Assembly (NCBI RefSeq): GCF_005239225.2
Contig: NC_133301.1
Coordinates: forward strand, 14,260,318-14,324,317
Length of the DNA: 64,000 bases
Source of the DNA: Populus alba
Lineage: Eukaryota > Streptophyta > Magnoliopsida > Malpighiales > Salicaceae
Direction of reading: 5' to 3'
Shown here: positions 12,985 through 24,915 of the stretch, piece after piece
How the letters are laid out: every line of letters starts with the position of its first letter
Position numbering within the stretch: the stretch's first letter is position 1
Position numbers and translations under genes: made by a program
The notes under the pieces: generated by a model
The model's database searches: none
What the model saw: the letters and a program-made list of their open reading frames with translations, nothing else
Told to the model about the DNA's origin: nothing

Positions 12985-13148
12985 CCAATTTCCAACTGTC
13001 ACTGTCTAGTTTTGAACTGTCATGTCTAGTTTTGAACTGTCACTGTCCAATTTTCAATTGTCACTGTCTAACTTTGAACTGTCACTGTCCAATTTTCAAT
13101 TGTCATTGTTTAACTTTGAACTGTAAATGTCCAATTTCCAATTGTCAC
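12985..13148. repeat. 21/42-bp minisatellite interrupted by the LARD insertion
   Basis: Alternating units of the type aactgtcactgtccaatttt and aattgtcactgtctaacttt repeat about eight times. The array resumes just after the nested retrotransposon (23862-23896, 'gtcactgtctcactttg'), which shows that the element inserted within the array. Confidence 0.85.
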
Positions 13149-15295
13149 TGTCGCACCCCAAAAAATCCGGGCGGGCGGCATCGGCTGGCGATTTTTCATC
13201 GTTTTGTTCTGTTTTGCTGAATTTGATTCGTGGGAGTCGCCACCTAGTAATTTATTGAGGGCTACTAGGAAACCTGATGTACTGGTCTTATCAGAGATCG
13301 CGGGTAAGGGACTGGTTGTGGTTAGGGAAGGTATTAGCACCCCTAACACACCCTACCTGAGGTAAGCTGCTTTGTTTTCTGATGTGATTTGAAAATTTAA
13401 AATATTAATCAAATTCTAAGGCTTGAATAAATCAGTTATTAAATCCCCGAATATATGTAGAAACTTGTTCTCATATTTTTCATGGAAAATACAACTTGAT
13501 TTTATTTGTCCTTGAGATATTTAACCATATTTAAATTAACAATTAATTCTTTTTGTCCTTCTTTTGTTTTTACAAATTAATAACATAAATAAAAATACAA
13601 ACAAGCACACATCTCTTTTTATTATTTATTTTCTTTTCTTTTTTTTACATTCACATATTACAAATTTAAAATAAATAAACAAAAATTACATTAAAACTTT
13701 AAAATTTACAAAATGGTCCCTAAAAACTCCAGAAATTGTAGGGAAGGACTCCTGGGGGCAGCGTGAACAGTTCCGGCGCGTGGATCCACGCACCACCGCC
13801 ACTGGCGGCGCGTGGGTCCACGCGCCCCGTAAGAAAACCCAACAGCAAGGGGCTGGATCGACTCCCTCTTCTCAGCCTCCCAACGCCGGCGGTGAGGACC
13901 GCCGTTACCTACAATAACAGAAAAAACACAACACAGTCGATTTTAATTTTTTTGTCTTTGTTCTAAAAATCTGCTTCGGTTCCTTTTTTTTCTTGGCAGA
14001 TCGGCTTCTGTTTTTTCTTCTTCTTGGCAGATCGGCTTTGCCTCGGGTCAGCCTCTACTTCGGGCGGCGCTGTTGGGGTCGCTGCTGGCAGTGGAGATGG
14101 CCTTCAACCCAGTTGGTGGCAGCTGGGTTTCATCTTCTTCTCCTCCGCTTCGAGTGCCAGATCAGGCAGCACTGCTGGAGGAAGAAGGACTGTTGTTGGC
14201 CGGTGGAGCCGAGGGCGACTCCTGGTGGTCGAGAGAAGACTGGTGCGTGGCTCGTCAGCGGCGACTTCTCTGGTGGCTGGGAAAGATGGAGGCTGTGGGT
14301 CTGCGGTCGGGTCTGTTTGTTGACCTGGAGAGGGAGTGAGCTCAGCGGTGGCCGGTTTCAGGGTGAAGGAGCAGCCGCAGAGAAGAGGCTGAGGGGGTGG
14401 CTGCGTTCGGCTGAGGGAGGAAAAAAAAAAATGGTGAAGGGGCTGGTCCGTGCTTTTTGCTCTCGGATTCTATTCAAAGGAAAACAAAATGTGGGGGCTG
14501 TTGTAACGGGAAAAAGGGTTGGAGATGGTGCTGGAAATGGATTTGGGGAACAAAGTCAGGTGAGGGGTTGTGGGAAGAAAAATTCAAGATTGGGGCTAGG
14601 GGGTGGCTGTCTATTTTTCTGATGGTGGCTGCCCGGGAGAAAAAATGAAATCCACCGGGGGGTGCCTTCGTTTTTTGCCTCTTGCCAGGGAGAGTGTGTG
14701 GCTGGCTTTTTATCAGGGGAAAGAGAGGAAAAAATTAATTACCAAGGGGGTGGGGCCTGAGTTGCTGATTTTCAGCTGGAAAAATAACGGTCTTGGACCA
14801 GGGGGGCCAGCGGCTGTTTGAAAAAAAAATGGGGGGAGAAGATAGTTTTAGGTTTTTATTTTTTTTATTTTTCTGGTGTTTCCAAAATTAACCCCCTTGC
14901 AAAAATGAAAAACCCCCTTAAATGTGAGTTTAAGACCAGTATTGATAGGCAAAAAAATATTGCCAAGTTTTCAAAATTGGTCAACTTTCTTTTTTTTTTG
15001 TAAAATTTGATTTTTCTTGTTTTTTTTTTTTTGTATTTTTTTTTAAAAAACAAGCAATATCAACGTCGACTCAAATGCAGAAAATCAATGATTTAAAAAT
15101 GACGCGTGAAAAGTCGAACGCGTTCGAAAGACCCTTAAAATTTTTTTTTTTTTTAAATTTTAAACGACGTTGAAAATGCTAAAATGATGAAAATATATTA
15201 AAAACATATTTTTTTTGGATTTTCTTTGTTTTTCTCTATTTTTGGATTTTTTTGAAAATATATCAAAAACATGGGTCAAAAATTGGGTAGCAACA
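13149..15295 (-). repeat. 3' LTR of the LARD (2147 bp)
   Basis: Begins TGTCGCACCCC and ends GGGTAGCAACA on the plus strand. It has three parts: an AT-rich part (13370-13730), a GC-rich block (about 13740-14830) with several overlapping open frames up to 209 codons, and a part rich in T tracts to the end. The segment 13220-13360 ('gggagtcgccacc', 'ggtattagcacccctaac') is a type I recall as shared among plant Tat-lineage LTRs. Confidence 0.93.
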
Positions 15296-15309
15296 GATGC
15301 CCCCTCTTT
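15296..15309 (-). other. Polypurine tract of the LARD
   Basis: Minus-strand AAAGAGGGGGCATC ends exactly at the 3' LTR. This is the expected position for the plus-strand DNA synthesis primer and it fixes the element's orientation. Confidence 0.8.
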
Positions 15310-15410
15310 ACAATGCTTACGAAGCAAAAATCCTCGATGTTTTGCATAGTAAGCTTTGTAAAGAAAAACTTGTCTTTCTGTTTGCTCAATATATATTTTT
15401 TTTGTTAACC

Positions 15411-16520
15411 TGAGATCCCATCTGGCGACCTCCTTTACCAAAACCAAAGAATGCGTGTAGCTCGGTCAACCCGAAACCCCAATGGAGATTCCCTTTAACC
15501 AAAGCTACATGAGATCCCATCTGGCGACCTCATTCAACTGGAACAAAAATATTGTGTAACTCGGTTAACCTGAAATCCCATCTGGCGATTCCCTTTAACC
15601 AAAGCTACCCGAGATCCCATCTGGCGACCTCATTTAACCAAAACAAAAGAATGTGTGAAAAAAAATGGTCTCATTGTATGGGTGACGAACCCCAGAAAAA
15701 TGATGGTCTCATTGTATGGGTGACGAACCCCAAAAAAATGATGGTCTCATTGTATGGGTGACGAACCCCAGTGGAAAGGAGGAAGAGTGGTCTCATTCTT
15801 TGGGTGACCTACCCAGGGGGAAGAATGACCTCATTCTTATGGGTGACCTACCCAGGTAAAAAAAAATGGAGAATGGTCTCATTCTAATGGGTGACCTACC
15901 CAGAAAAAATGGTGGTCTCATTGTGATGGGTGACCTACCCAAGTGGAAAAAGGAAGAGTGGTCTCATTCTTTGGGTGACCTACCCAGGGGGAGGAATGGC
16001 CTCATTCTTATGGGTGACCTACCCAGGTAAAAAAAAAGATGGAGAATGGTCTCATTCTTTGGGTGACCCACCCAGAAAAGATGATGGTCTCATTGTGATG
16101 GGTGACCTACCCAAGAATGGAAAAAATGTGAAGTGTGGTCTCATTGTGATGGGTGACCTACCCAGATGGAAAAAATGTGATGAAGTGGTCTCGTTGTGAT
16201 GGGCGACCTACCCAAATAGAAAGAATATGAAGTGCGGTCTCATTGTAATGGGTGACCTACCCAAAAATGGAAAAAATATGAAGTGTGGTCTCCTTGTAAT
16301 GGGTGACCTACCCAGATGGAAAAAATATGATGAAGTGGTCTCGTTGTGATGGGCGACCTACCCAGATGGAAAAAATATGATGAAGTGGTCTCGTTGTGAT
16401 GGGCGACCTACCCAGATGGAAAAAATATGATGAAGTGGTCTCGTTGTGATGGGCGACCTACCCAGATAGAAAGAATGTGAAGTGTGGTCTCATTGTAATG
16501 GGTGACCTACCCAGATGGAA
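15411..16520. repeat. Tandem-repeat region inside the LARD, including a 50-bp minisatellite
   Basis: A graded array. From 15411 to 15650, units contain gagatcccatctggcgacct and 'ctttaaccaaagctac'. From 15660 to about 16520, units share ggtctcattgt followed by gggtgacctaccca, with spacers of variable length, about 17 units in all. Three consecutive units at about 16336-16485 are a perfect 50-bp repeat (gtggtctcgttgtgatgggc, gacctaccca, then gatggaaaaaatatgatgaa). Frames running through it encode only repeat-derived peptides. Confidence 0.9.
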
Positions 16521-16870
16521 AAAATATGATATGACAAGTGTGAAAAATAGGACTTACCTGGAGAAGTCCTGAGGGGATGACAGAGGAAGGGCTGGAAAAC
16601 GTTGTGCTTCCTGATAATTCCCGATCATAGGATTTGAAAACTCGGTGTTTCCTGACTGCAAGGGTTGAAAACGCGAGGCTTCCCAATTGCAAGGTTGATC
16701 TTTTCATTTCTTTGGGATTTTCCTAATGGTAGGGTTCATCCCATCGTCCTTTTATTCCATGATCAAAATCGATTCTTTATTATCATCACCACCATGCTTC
16801 TTTCTTTTTCCACCATTTTACTGGACCTCATTAAGGATTTTCCTGTAACAATTCAAAAATATGTGCAAAT

Positions 16871-16903
<33 letters not shown>

Positions 16904-19900
16904 GAGGTTAGATGATATGCATGCATCCTTACCTGATTCGAAATATAGGTCCCCCCTCTTTGATGCTCCATTGTCATAGGGTGCCCTTGTTTGTATCCCA
17001 AAACTTTCTTTGTTCTTCCGATGCATTGACTCATTCATGTGCTAGCCATCCACTCAGTTGTAAATGCAGTGCCCATCCCGGGCTGTCTTCGACAATTACT
17101 GCTCGCATTGCTCATCAAACTTGACAATGCCCCCAAGTGTGGTGATGCTTGATTCATCATGAAGAATTTTCTCTCTTGGATTCTTCTGAGAATTATCCTC
17201 TGATTGATTGTGTGCATCATGTCAACACCCCATCAAGATTGTTAATCAGTCATGAACTTGCCTTCGGTTGAAACACTATTCAAGTATTTATGGTCACCAG
17301 CCTTCATGGAACTGCCAAGTCATCCAGACATGGATCTCATGCTTTGCAGTAAACAGCTCATCATTGTAAGCGCGATGTATTTCTCCATGGATTCCTCTTA
17401 GCTTGTCAAATCAGATCGTGAAAATAACTGCTTTGGCATCATCAATGATGTTCATGTTATCAACCATATTCATGCGGTGAAGTGTGCATTTGAGCGTCAA
17501 AACAAATGGTCCCACAGTTAGTCTTGGTGGGTGCATCCTTCCAGCATTCATGCACATGCAACTATGTGATAACATCGTTCAAAAATCATAACCATGTTGA
17601 AGATGATAAACCAAGATGAAGATATGAAAATATCCTTCAAGTGCAGCGTTGCTCATCAATTGCTGCTGAAGTGCACTAGATCATGGATTGTGTTTGAAAA
17701 ACCTTGCTCCCAATATGATATGAAGGTTCGTTCATCGGTTTATACTCAAGAAGGTTTTTCTTTATCATTGTCAGATGTTAAAACTTTCCGGGACTTTGAT
17801 AACTCATCATCTGATTCTTTCTTTGCTCCCAACTGATCTGGATACTGTCTGTTTTCCTTCTTAGGGTCCACTGTATTGCCCCAGGTGGTCAACCTTTCAA
17901 GGAGTTTTGAGAAGAGTTGATGCCATTTCATGTCAAGGATTCTGCAAACTCAATAAATGTTCTTCTTTGTTTGACAATCTTTATTGTTCTAGAATCAAAT
18001 CTCATTCTTCAAAGGTCATGTCTGTTCAAGTCTAATTGTTGAAATGAAATCAGAGAGATGTTTGTTTTTTGAAATTATTATTTTTTCTTTTGAAATTCAA
18101 ACTTCTTTGGTAAAAGACCCAACACTCTATTCAATGCAGTCATTTGATTGTCTTGTATCTTGAAAATAGAAATGACCCGTTGTAAGATTAAAATGGTCTT
18201 TCCCATGGTTCTTTGTGTCCATTTTAAACTCTGATTTTGAGTATATCTTTTGATGGTCTGTGATGAGGTGACATTTTTATGAATTTCAAAAACAGGATGC
18301 TCAGGCTTTGTCAAGAAAGGTTGTTTCTTTTCTTAGCATTTATTTTATCAGCATGCATAATAACCAGTAGCTTAATTCATGAAGTCACGACCCTTATGGA
18401 AAAACTCTTCAAGTTTTGAGAGCGTCATTTATCGATTCAAATTGCTTGCTTGATTAAAAAAGGCTTTTAAAAGCATGTAATGCAGGCTATGGTTCATGGT
18501 TGTGAAAGAAAGGAATTTCAAAGGCTCAAAAGGTGTTTGAGGGTTTCAAAGACCTAGGATCAACATCAACTATTCATCAACTTGTTTTCTATTGTTGTCT
18601 TTATAAAGGAAACGACATATAACCTTGTTAATCTCAAATATCAGAATTCTCTTAACATAAGTCATAATCCAAATCCCCCTTTCCTTGATGAATAATCAAC
18701 CTCAATCATCTGATAGCATCATAGGCTTTATAATAGAAACCAAAAGTTACGTTTACACCCTAGTCTTTTTTTTTTGGTATTGACTTTTGTTGTGTCTTTC
18801 CTTGATTGAAAATTCTTTTGCTCTTCATAGACTTGATAGGCGTTCTCCTTCCTTTATCTTTGACTTGTATTTAAGTGAGGGCAATTTCAACTTCCTTTTT
18901 TCATTCTCTGTTTTTTTTTCATAGCCTTCCTCAAAATTTTCTTATATGCCCCAGTCTATGTGTTTTCTTTTAGCTCTCTCTCAATCATTGGACCTTTGTT
19001 CTAAGCCTTCCCCTTTATCCATTAATTATATCAATGTCTCCAAAATATCTCTCATTTGCCCCCAGTGTGGGGTGTGATCCTAGTCAGGGTTTCTTTTTTG
19101 AAAGAAAATATTTTACCAGGCTCAAAATGGGACTGCAAGGGATATAATCTTTAGAAAGTGAAGGGATATCAAAGATGGCCTTTTCTCATTTCAAGCAAGG
19201 TCGGTTAAAACCGATAAATTTTGACCTCATCCAGTGTAATGATTGGGACTTGTAAGAATCATGATTCACGAGTCCATAACTATTGAATCCACTACATGTT
19301 ATTATGCATACTGTTAAAACTTAGCTACATGATGTGTGGTTCAGTTTCAGGAAGTACGAGTTCAAAATTTGTTTGGTCACCTCATGTCATTTCAACAACA
19401 ATTGAGTCATTTCTGCAATCAAAACACTTTTAATTTTCAGGATTTGATTAGCCTTTATTGCATGTTGGAGTTTGATCAAAATATTTTGTCAAAATACTCT
19501 TTGAAAGAAGTATCTCTTGATTTCAAAACAACAAGAAGCCAAAGAAAAGACCTGTTTCGTTCAAGGATGAGATGTGATCCCTAAAACAAAATGCAAAATG
19601 GCAAAAATCCATAACAAAAATGCTTGACAGTTTAACTCCTTCTTGGATCAGCTCCTCTGGCAATATCATGAGAACACATCTCTTGTCCAGATTGAACCAC
19701 CTAGAAATTGGTGGTTGCATGGGATTTGTCGGAGTCAAGCAAAATTCTGGAATCTGGCAGATGCTGGTCGACAAACTTTAAGTGGCAGAGTAATGTCCCA
19801 TCTTGGCAAAGACATTTGAGCAATTGATTCTACTGTGAGACCTGGCTATACCACATAATTAAGGGTTCACACCGTCGAAGTCATCTCCTGATTCACCTCT

Positions 19901-21693
19901 CATTATTGTTCTGGAATCCATGACAGAACCTTCAATCTTTCCTCTCTTCATAGCTTGTTTAATTCTTCGACAAATCCTCACAACATTATTTTAATGTTGC
20001 TGGGGATGGTTGAGGATTGTTTAGAAAACTTTCCAACAGCTTGGTAATCTTGGCAGCGCCCAGAAACTTGTAGTATCGCCACTACCGACGAGTGGAATCA
20101 TGCCTTATCTCTTTTATGGGAGAAAATGATGGACATGAATCTCCTTTATTTTTTCTTCGATTCCTCTCGAACGATGCATCAAACAAGCACCAATAGAGGA
20201 AGTCCTGCTCTGTTGAAGTTTCAGCATTCTTCATGTTTGTCAGTCTAGGCATGTCTCTTCTCTCTACTTTTGCGTTTTAATACTGACACTGTTGGAGAAA
20301 AATCATAGATGATCTGAAACTACTGTATTCCTTCTTGGATTTCCCACTTGCGGATCCACAAACAGATTCCTGCCGAGAGAGCTCTGCTACGTTGAAGTTT
20401 GAAGTCTGCTCATATTTTTCTTAGACCAGGTCTGGCTCTTCAACTTACTAAGAGGTTTTCGTGCTGAAACTGATGAGAGAAATAGTGGTAGCATATGCAA
20501 CTTATAAATCCCCTCTTGCATTCTCAATTTGCAGAGCCATAAATGGATTTTTGTAGAGAGAGCTCTGCTACATTGAAGTTCAGTGTTTAATCATGGTTTT
20601 TCATACCAACATCTTGTGCTGCTGAACTGGAATTGAGCTCATAATTAGGGTAACTTCAAAGCAGACTAATGCACCATGTACAGGAGGCTAGTAGTCGTTT
20701 GGTTCCATTAGATGTTGTGGAGGCGATGAACAGTTAATAGTGCAACTGGACAAGAACTAGAGTTGTTATTAGTTGATGACTGAAGGCATTGTTGCTGTTG
20801 TTCATGACTGAAAAGGAGAGGCAGCTTCAATTGGACGGTGGACAAGCAGTGTTCCCACAAAAGACTGTGCAGACATTCTCTTTCCATTTGATGCTCAACA
20901 CTTGTTCGAGCAGATCTGAGTCCAACTATTTCACCTTTGATGCTCTCAAACTCAAACTGATAATGAGCCTCTATCTGACATCTTTCTTCACCTCCATCAT
21001 TTTTCTTCAATCACGTGCAGCAAAGCTTGTGCGGGGGAACCTACTTTTCAACCCGGTACATGCATGATAAATGTATGAATATGTAATCTATATGACGAAC
21101 TCACCCTTCGAGGGGTGACAATATGGTCGTAACTCTTGTATGATGGAGCAAGAATCGTGATTTTTGCCCAAACTCTACAATGAAAATTTTCGGAGTGACG
21201 ACCAATGTGTCACCTACAAGTCTTGAGTTCAAGATGCTTCAAGAAAGGTTTGCTCAAATGCAAAACAAAACAAATATTTACGGAGCATACATCCTACAGG
21301 CAAGTTCTAATCTTTTTACGTGAGACAGGGTAGGTTTGCTACTTGGTCTCTAAAAGGGTCTCTTGTTGTCCCAGTGATCGCCTTCGTAAAGGCAATATAG
21401 GGGCCCAGTAGGTAATTGGTTGGCACGTGTCCAACTATTACCAGTCTAAGCACTCAACAAAGAGTTGGGGTTTACACAAACTTCAACCTTGACTCAAGTC
21501 GTAAGGTAAGCTGCTAGTCCCCCACCTAACCTAAAGTAGGTGTGTGCTTTCAAAAATTAAAACATGTGATGCATGAGAGAAATATATATACAATGCATGA
21601 ATAAAACACAAATAAATAAAACAAAACACAAAAAAAAAAAATTGAACACATCAAAACACAAAGCTTAGTCCGATAAAGTTGAAAACAATACCT
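16521..21693 (-). other. Non-coding interior of the LARD
   Basis: About 5 kb with more balanced composition than the flanks. Many short frames occur on both strands and none exceeds about 105 codons. A poly-T run of about 30 lies at 16871-16901. I read the minus strand, the element's sense strand, for gag zinc knuckle, protease DTG/DSG and RT YxDD context and found none. It may carry packaging or dimerisation signals, but nothing specific can be shown. Confidence 0.6.
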
Positions 21694-21712
21694 GTCCCCA
21701 GTGGAGTCGCCA
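21694..21712 (-). other. Primer-binding site of the LARD
   Basis: Minus-strand TGGCGACTCCACTGGGGAC lies three bases after the end of the 5' LTR. The leading TGG pairs with the CCA end of a tRNA. Assignment to tRNA-Arg is recalled from Ogre-type elements and was not checked. Confidence 0.78.
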
Positions 21713-21715
21713 TCC

Positions 21716-23861
21716 TGTCGCACCCCAAAAAATCCGGGCGGGCGGCATCGGCTGGCGATTTTTCATCGTTTTGTTCTGTTTTGCTGAATTTGATTCGTGG
21801 GAGTCGCCACCTAGTAATTTATTGAGGGCTACTAGGAAACCTGATGTACTGGTCTTATCAGAGATCGCGGGTAAGGGACTGGTTGTGGTTAGGGAAGGTA
21901 TTAGCACCCCTAACACACCCTACCTGAGGTAAGCTGCTTTGTTTTCTGATGTGATTTGAAAATTTAAAATATTAATCAAATTCTAAGGCTTGAATAAATC
22001 AGTTATTAAATCCCCGAATATATGTAGAAACTTGTTCTCATATTTTTCATGGAAAATACAACTTGATTTTATTTGTCCTTGAGATATTTAACCATATTTA
22101 AATTAACAATTAATTCTTTTTGTCCTTCTTTTGTTTTTACAAATTAATAACATAAATAAAAATACAAACAAGCACACATCTCTTTTTATTATTTATTTTC
22201 TTTTCTTTTTTTTACATTCACATATTACAAATTTAAAATAAATAAACAAAAATTACATTAAAACTTTAAAATTTACAAAATGGTCCCTAAAAACTCCAGA
22301 AATTGTAGGGAAGGACTCCTGGGGGCAGCGTGAACAGTTCCGGCGCGTGGATCCACGCACCACCGCCACTGGCGGCGCGTGGGTCCACGCGCCCCGTAAG
22401 AAAACCCAACAGCAAGGGGCTGGATCGACTCCCTCTTCTCAGCCTCCCAACGCCGGCGGTGAGGACCGCCGTTACCTACAATAACAGAAAAAACACAACA
22501 CAGTCGATTTTAATTTTTTTGTCTTTGTTCTAAAATCTGCTTCGGTTCCTTTTTTTTCTTGGCAGATCGGCTTCTGTTTTTTCTTCTTCTTGGCAGATCG
22601 GCTTTGCCTCGGGTCAGCCTCTACTTCGGGCGGCGCTGTTGGGGTCGCTGCTGGCAGTGGAGATGGCCTTCAACCCAGTTGGTGGCAGCTGGGTTTCATC
22701 TTCTTCTCCTCCGCTTCGAGTGCCAGATCAGGCAGCACTGCTGGAGGAAGAAGGACTGTTGTTGGCCGGTGGAGCCGAGGGCGACTCCTGGTGGTCGAGA
22801 GAAGACTGGTGCGTGGCTCGTCAGCGGCGACTTCTCTGGTGGCTGGGAAAGATGGAGGCTGTGGTCTGCGGTCGGGTCTGTTTGTTGACCTGGAGAGGGA
22901 GTGAGCTCAGCGGTGGCCGGTTTCAGGGTGAAGGAGCAGCCGCAGAGAAGAGGCTGAGGGGGTGGCTGCGTTCGGCTGAGGGAGGAAAAAAAAAAAATGG
23001 TGAAGGGGCTGGTCCGTGCTTTTTGCTCTCGGATTCTATTCAAAGGAAAACAAAATGTGGGGGCTGTTGTAACGGGAAAAAGGGTTGGAGATGGTGCTGG
23101 AAATGGATTTGGGGAACAAAGTCAGGTGAGGGGTTGTGGGAAGAAAAATTCAAGATTGGGGCTAGGGGGTGGCTGTCTATTTTTCTGATGGTGGCTGCCC
23201 GGGAGAAAAAATGAAATCCACCGGGGGGTGCCTTCGTTTTTTGCCTCTTGCCAGGGAGAGTGTGTGGCTGGCTTTTTATCAGGGGAAAGAGAGGAAAAAA
23301 TTAATTACCAAGGGGGTGGGGCCTGAGTTGCTGATTTTCAGCTGGAAAAATAACGGTCTTGGACCAGGGGGGGCCAGCGGCTGTTTGAAAAAAAATGGGG
23401 GGAGAAGATAGTTTTAGGTTTTTATTTTTTTTATTTTTCTGGTGTTTCCAAAATTAACCCCCTTGCAAAAATGAAAAACCCCCTTAAATGTGAGTTTAAG
23501 ACCAGTATTGATAGGCAAAAAATATTGCCAAGTTTTCAAAAATTGGTCAACTTTCTTTTTTTTTTGTAAAATTTGATTTTTCTTGTTTTTTTTTTTTGTA
23601 TTTTTTTTTAAAAAAACAAGCAATATCAACGTCGACTCAAATGCAGAAAATCAATGATTTAAAAATGACGCGTGAAAAGTCGAACGCGTTCGAAAGACCC
23701 TTAAAATTTTTTTTTTTTTTAAATTTTAAACGACGTTGAAAATGCTAAAATGATGAAAATATATTAAAAACATATTTTTTTTGGATTTTCTTTGTTTTTC
23801 TCTATTTTTGGATTTTTTTGAAAATATATCAAAAACATGGGTCAAAAATTGGGTAGCAACA
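21716..23861 (-). repeat. 5' LTR of the LARD (2146 bp)
   Basis: Matches 13149-15295 along its whole length. The differences I found are single-base changes in homopolymer length (A, G and T runs), for example near 22532, 22863, 22985-22996, 23367 and 23517. I found no base substitution by eye. This indicates a very recent insertion or gene conversion. Confidence 0.93.
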
Positions 23862-24915
23862 GTCACTGTCTCACTTTGAACTGTCACTATCTAACACTCA
23901 TCAGATTTTTAACTATATCTAAAGTTCTAAAACTCCATTTTGAGTGAGATTTATCTAGTTAGAAAGCTAAGACACGAGGCTACCAGTTCTCTGAGGAAGG
24001 AGAACCCAGTTCTGCCTCTAAGATGGTCAAAATTGCTCATCAACAAATCAGTCCTACTACCCTACATAATCAGTCACGACTCAGTTTTTGTTGGTAACCC
24101 ATAACTGGAGTTCTACATCTCCAAATTGAGTAAGACCAGTTTTCTTGGTTAGCTAACATTCAAATCTATAATTTTTATGAGGAATCAATCCTAATTCCCT
24201 CATCCCTCTATTCAAAATCTCACCGAAAGTCAGGAGACAAGTCTGTCCAGAGTTGTCTCCCCTCCCCTTCACACAATACTTTCATAAACTACATATCATA
24301 CACATAAATTAACTTAATCTCAACAATAAATACATTTTCCCCAATTTATGTCTAAGAACCCTAACCTATGATTCGATATCAAAGCATCATTCCTTTATCG
24401 AAAAGAAAAATGATATATATATATTTTCTTAAATCATGTTTAGAATACCTTACCCGGTACAAATTAAGATCTTGATCTTCAACCAATTGAAGATTTTCAA
24501 CTCCCTCCTTTCTTTTCTTCTTGTTCAATTTCTTGGTAATCACTTGCTCTCAAGTGTTTATCCCATCTATAAGCTCTAAATCTTGGATGGGTTCTCAAAA
24601 TGTTAGTGTTTCTCTCTTGATTTCTCAAGAATGGGTATAAAACTCCATATTCTCTCTCTCCTTATGGTTCCTCCCGATTTTGTTTTTGGGTGAGTAGAGA
24701 GTGTTTATACTCTATATTTTCACTTATTTGCATTTAGGCCCCCTTTTTCCCTTAAATGTATTATTATTATTATTATTATTATTTTCTCCAATTAAATCCA
24801 ACCCTCAACAGTACCGGGTTCATTATAATATCTCGAATTATTTTACCCGAAAATTCATATTAAAAAATTTCTGAATTCCTATATATATTTTTTTTCTCTT
24901 GGGGTTTACAGTGAG

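Larger units (their letters stand above)
13149..23861 (-). mobile_element. Complete non-autonomous LTR retrotransposon (LARD-like, probably Tat/Ogre-related)
   Basis: Two near-identical LTRs (13149-15295 and 21716-23861) flank a 6.4-kb interior. The 5-bp target-site duplication GTCAC is perfect (13144-13148 and 23862-23866). LTR ends are TG...CA. Orientation is minus. Next to the right-hand LTR the minus strand reads TGGCGACTCCACTGGGGAC three bases past the LTR end, a primer-binding site that starts with TGG. Next to the left-hand LTR the minus strand reads AAAGAGGGGGCATC, a polypurine tract. From memory, the primer site resembles the tRNA-Arg type of Ogre/Tat elements. The interior has no frame longer than about 100 codons and no gag or pol motif that I could recognise, so mobilisation would need proteins from another element. 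Confidence 0.88.
11688..24910. mobile_element. Probable solo LTR of an older retrotransposon, split by a nested element
   Basis: The outer unit begins TGTAACGGTCC at 11688 and ends GGGGTTTACA at 24910, with short inverted ends TGTAA/TTACA. Flanking pentamers are atgag (11683-11687) and gtgag (24911-24915), a 4-of-5 match consistent with an aged target-site duplication. Without the nested insertion (13149-23866) the unit is about 2.5 kb. No second copy of it is in the window, so it looks like a solo LTR. It contains a 54-bp tandem repeat (12441-12594) and a 21-bp repeat array (12985-13148, resuming after 23861). Frames inside it, including a 115-residue one at 12609-12956, resemble nothing known. 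The boundaries are inferred from motifs only. Confidence 0.55.

Noticed and set aside
13993..14622. 209-codon open frame, with a shifted counterpart in the other LTR at 22559-23214
   Set aside because: It lies wholly inside the LTR, is disrupted differently in the two LTRs by homopolymer changes, and resembles no protein. GC-rich sequence favours chance frames.
15411..16520. CRISPR-like or satellite array
   Set aside because: Spacers are themselves repeats, units vary in length and the host is a plant. It is a retrotransposon-internal minisatellite.
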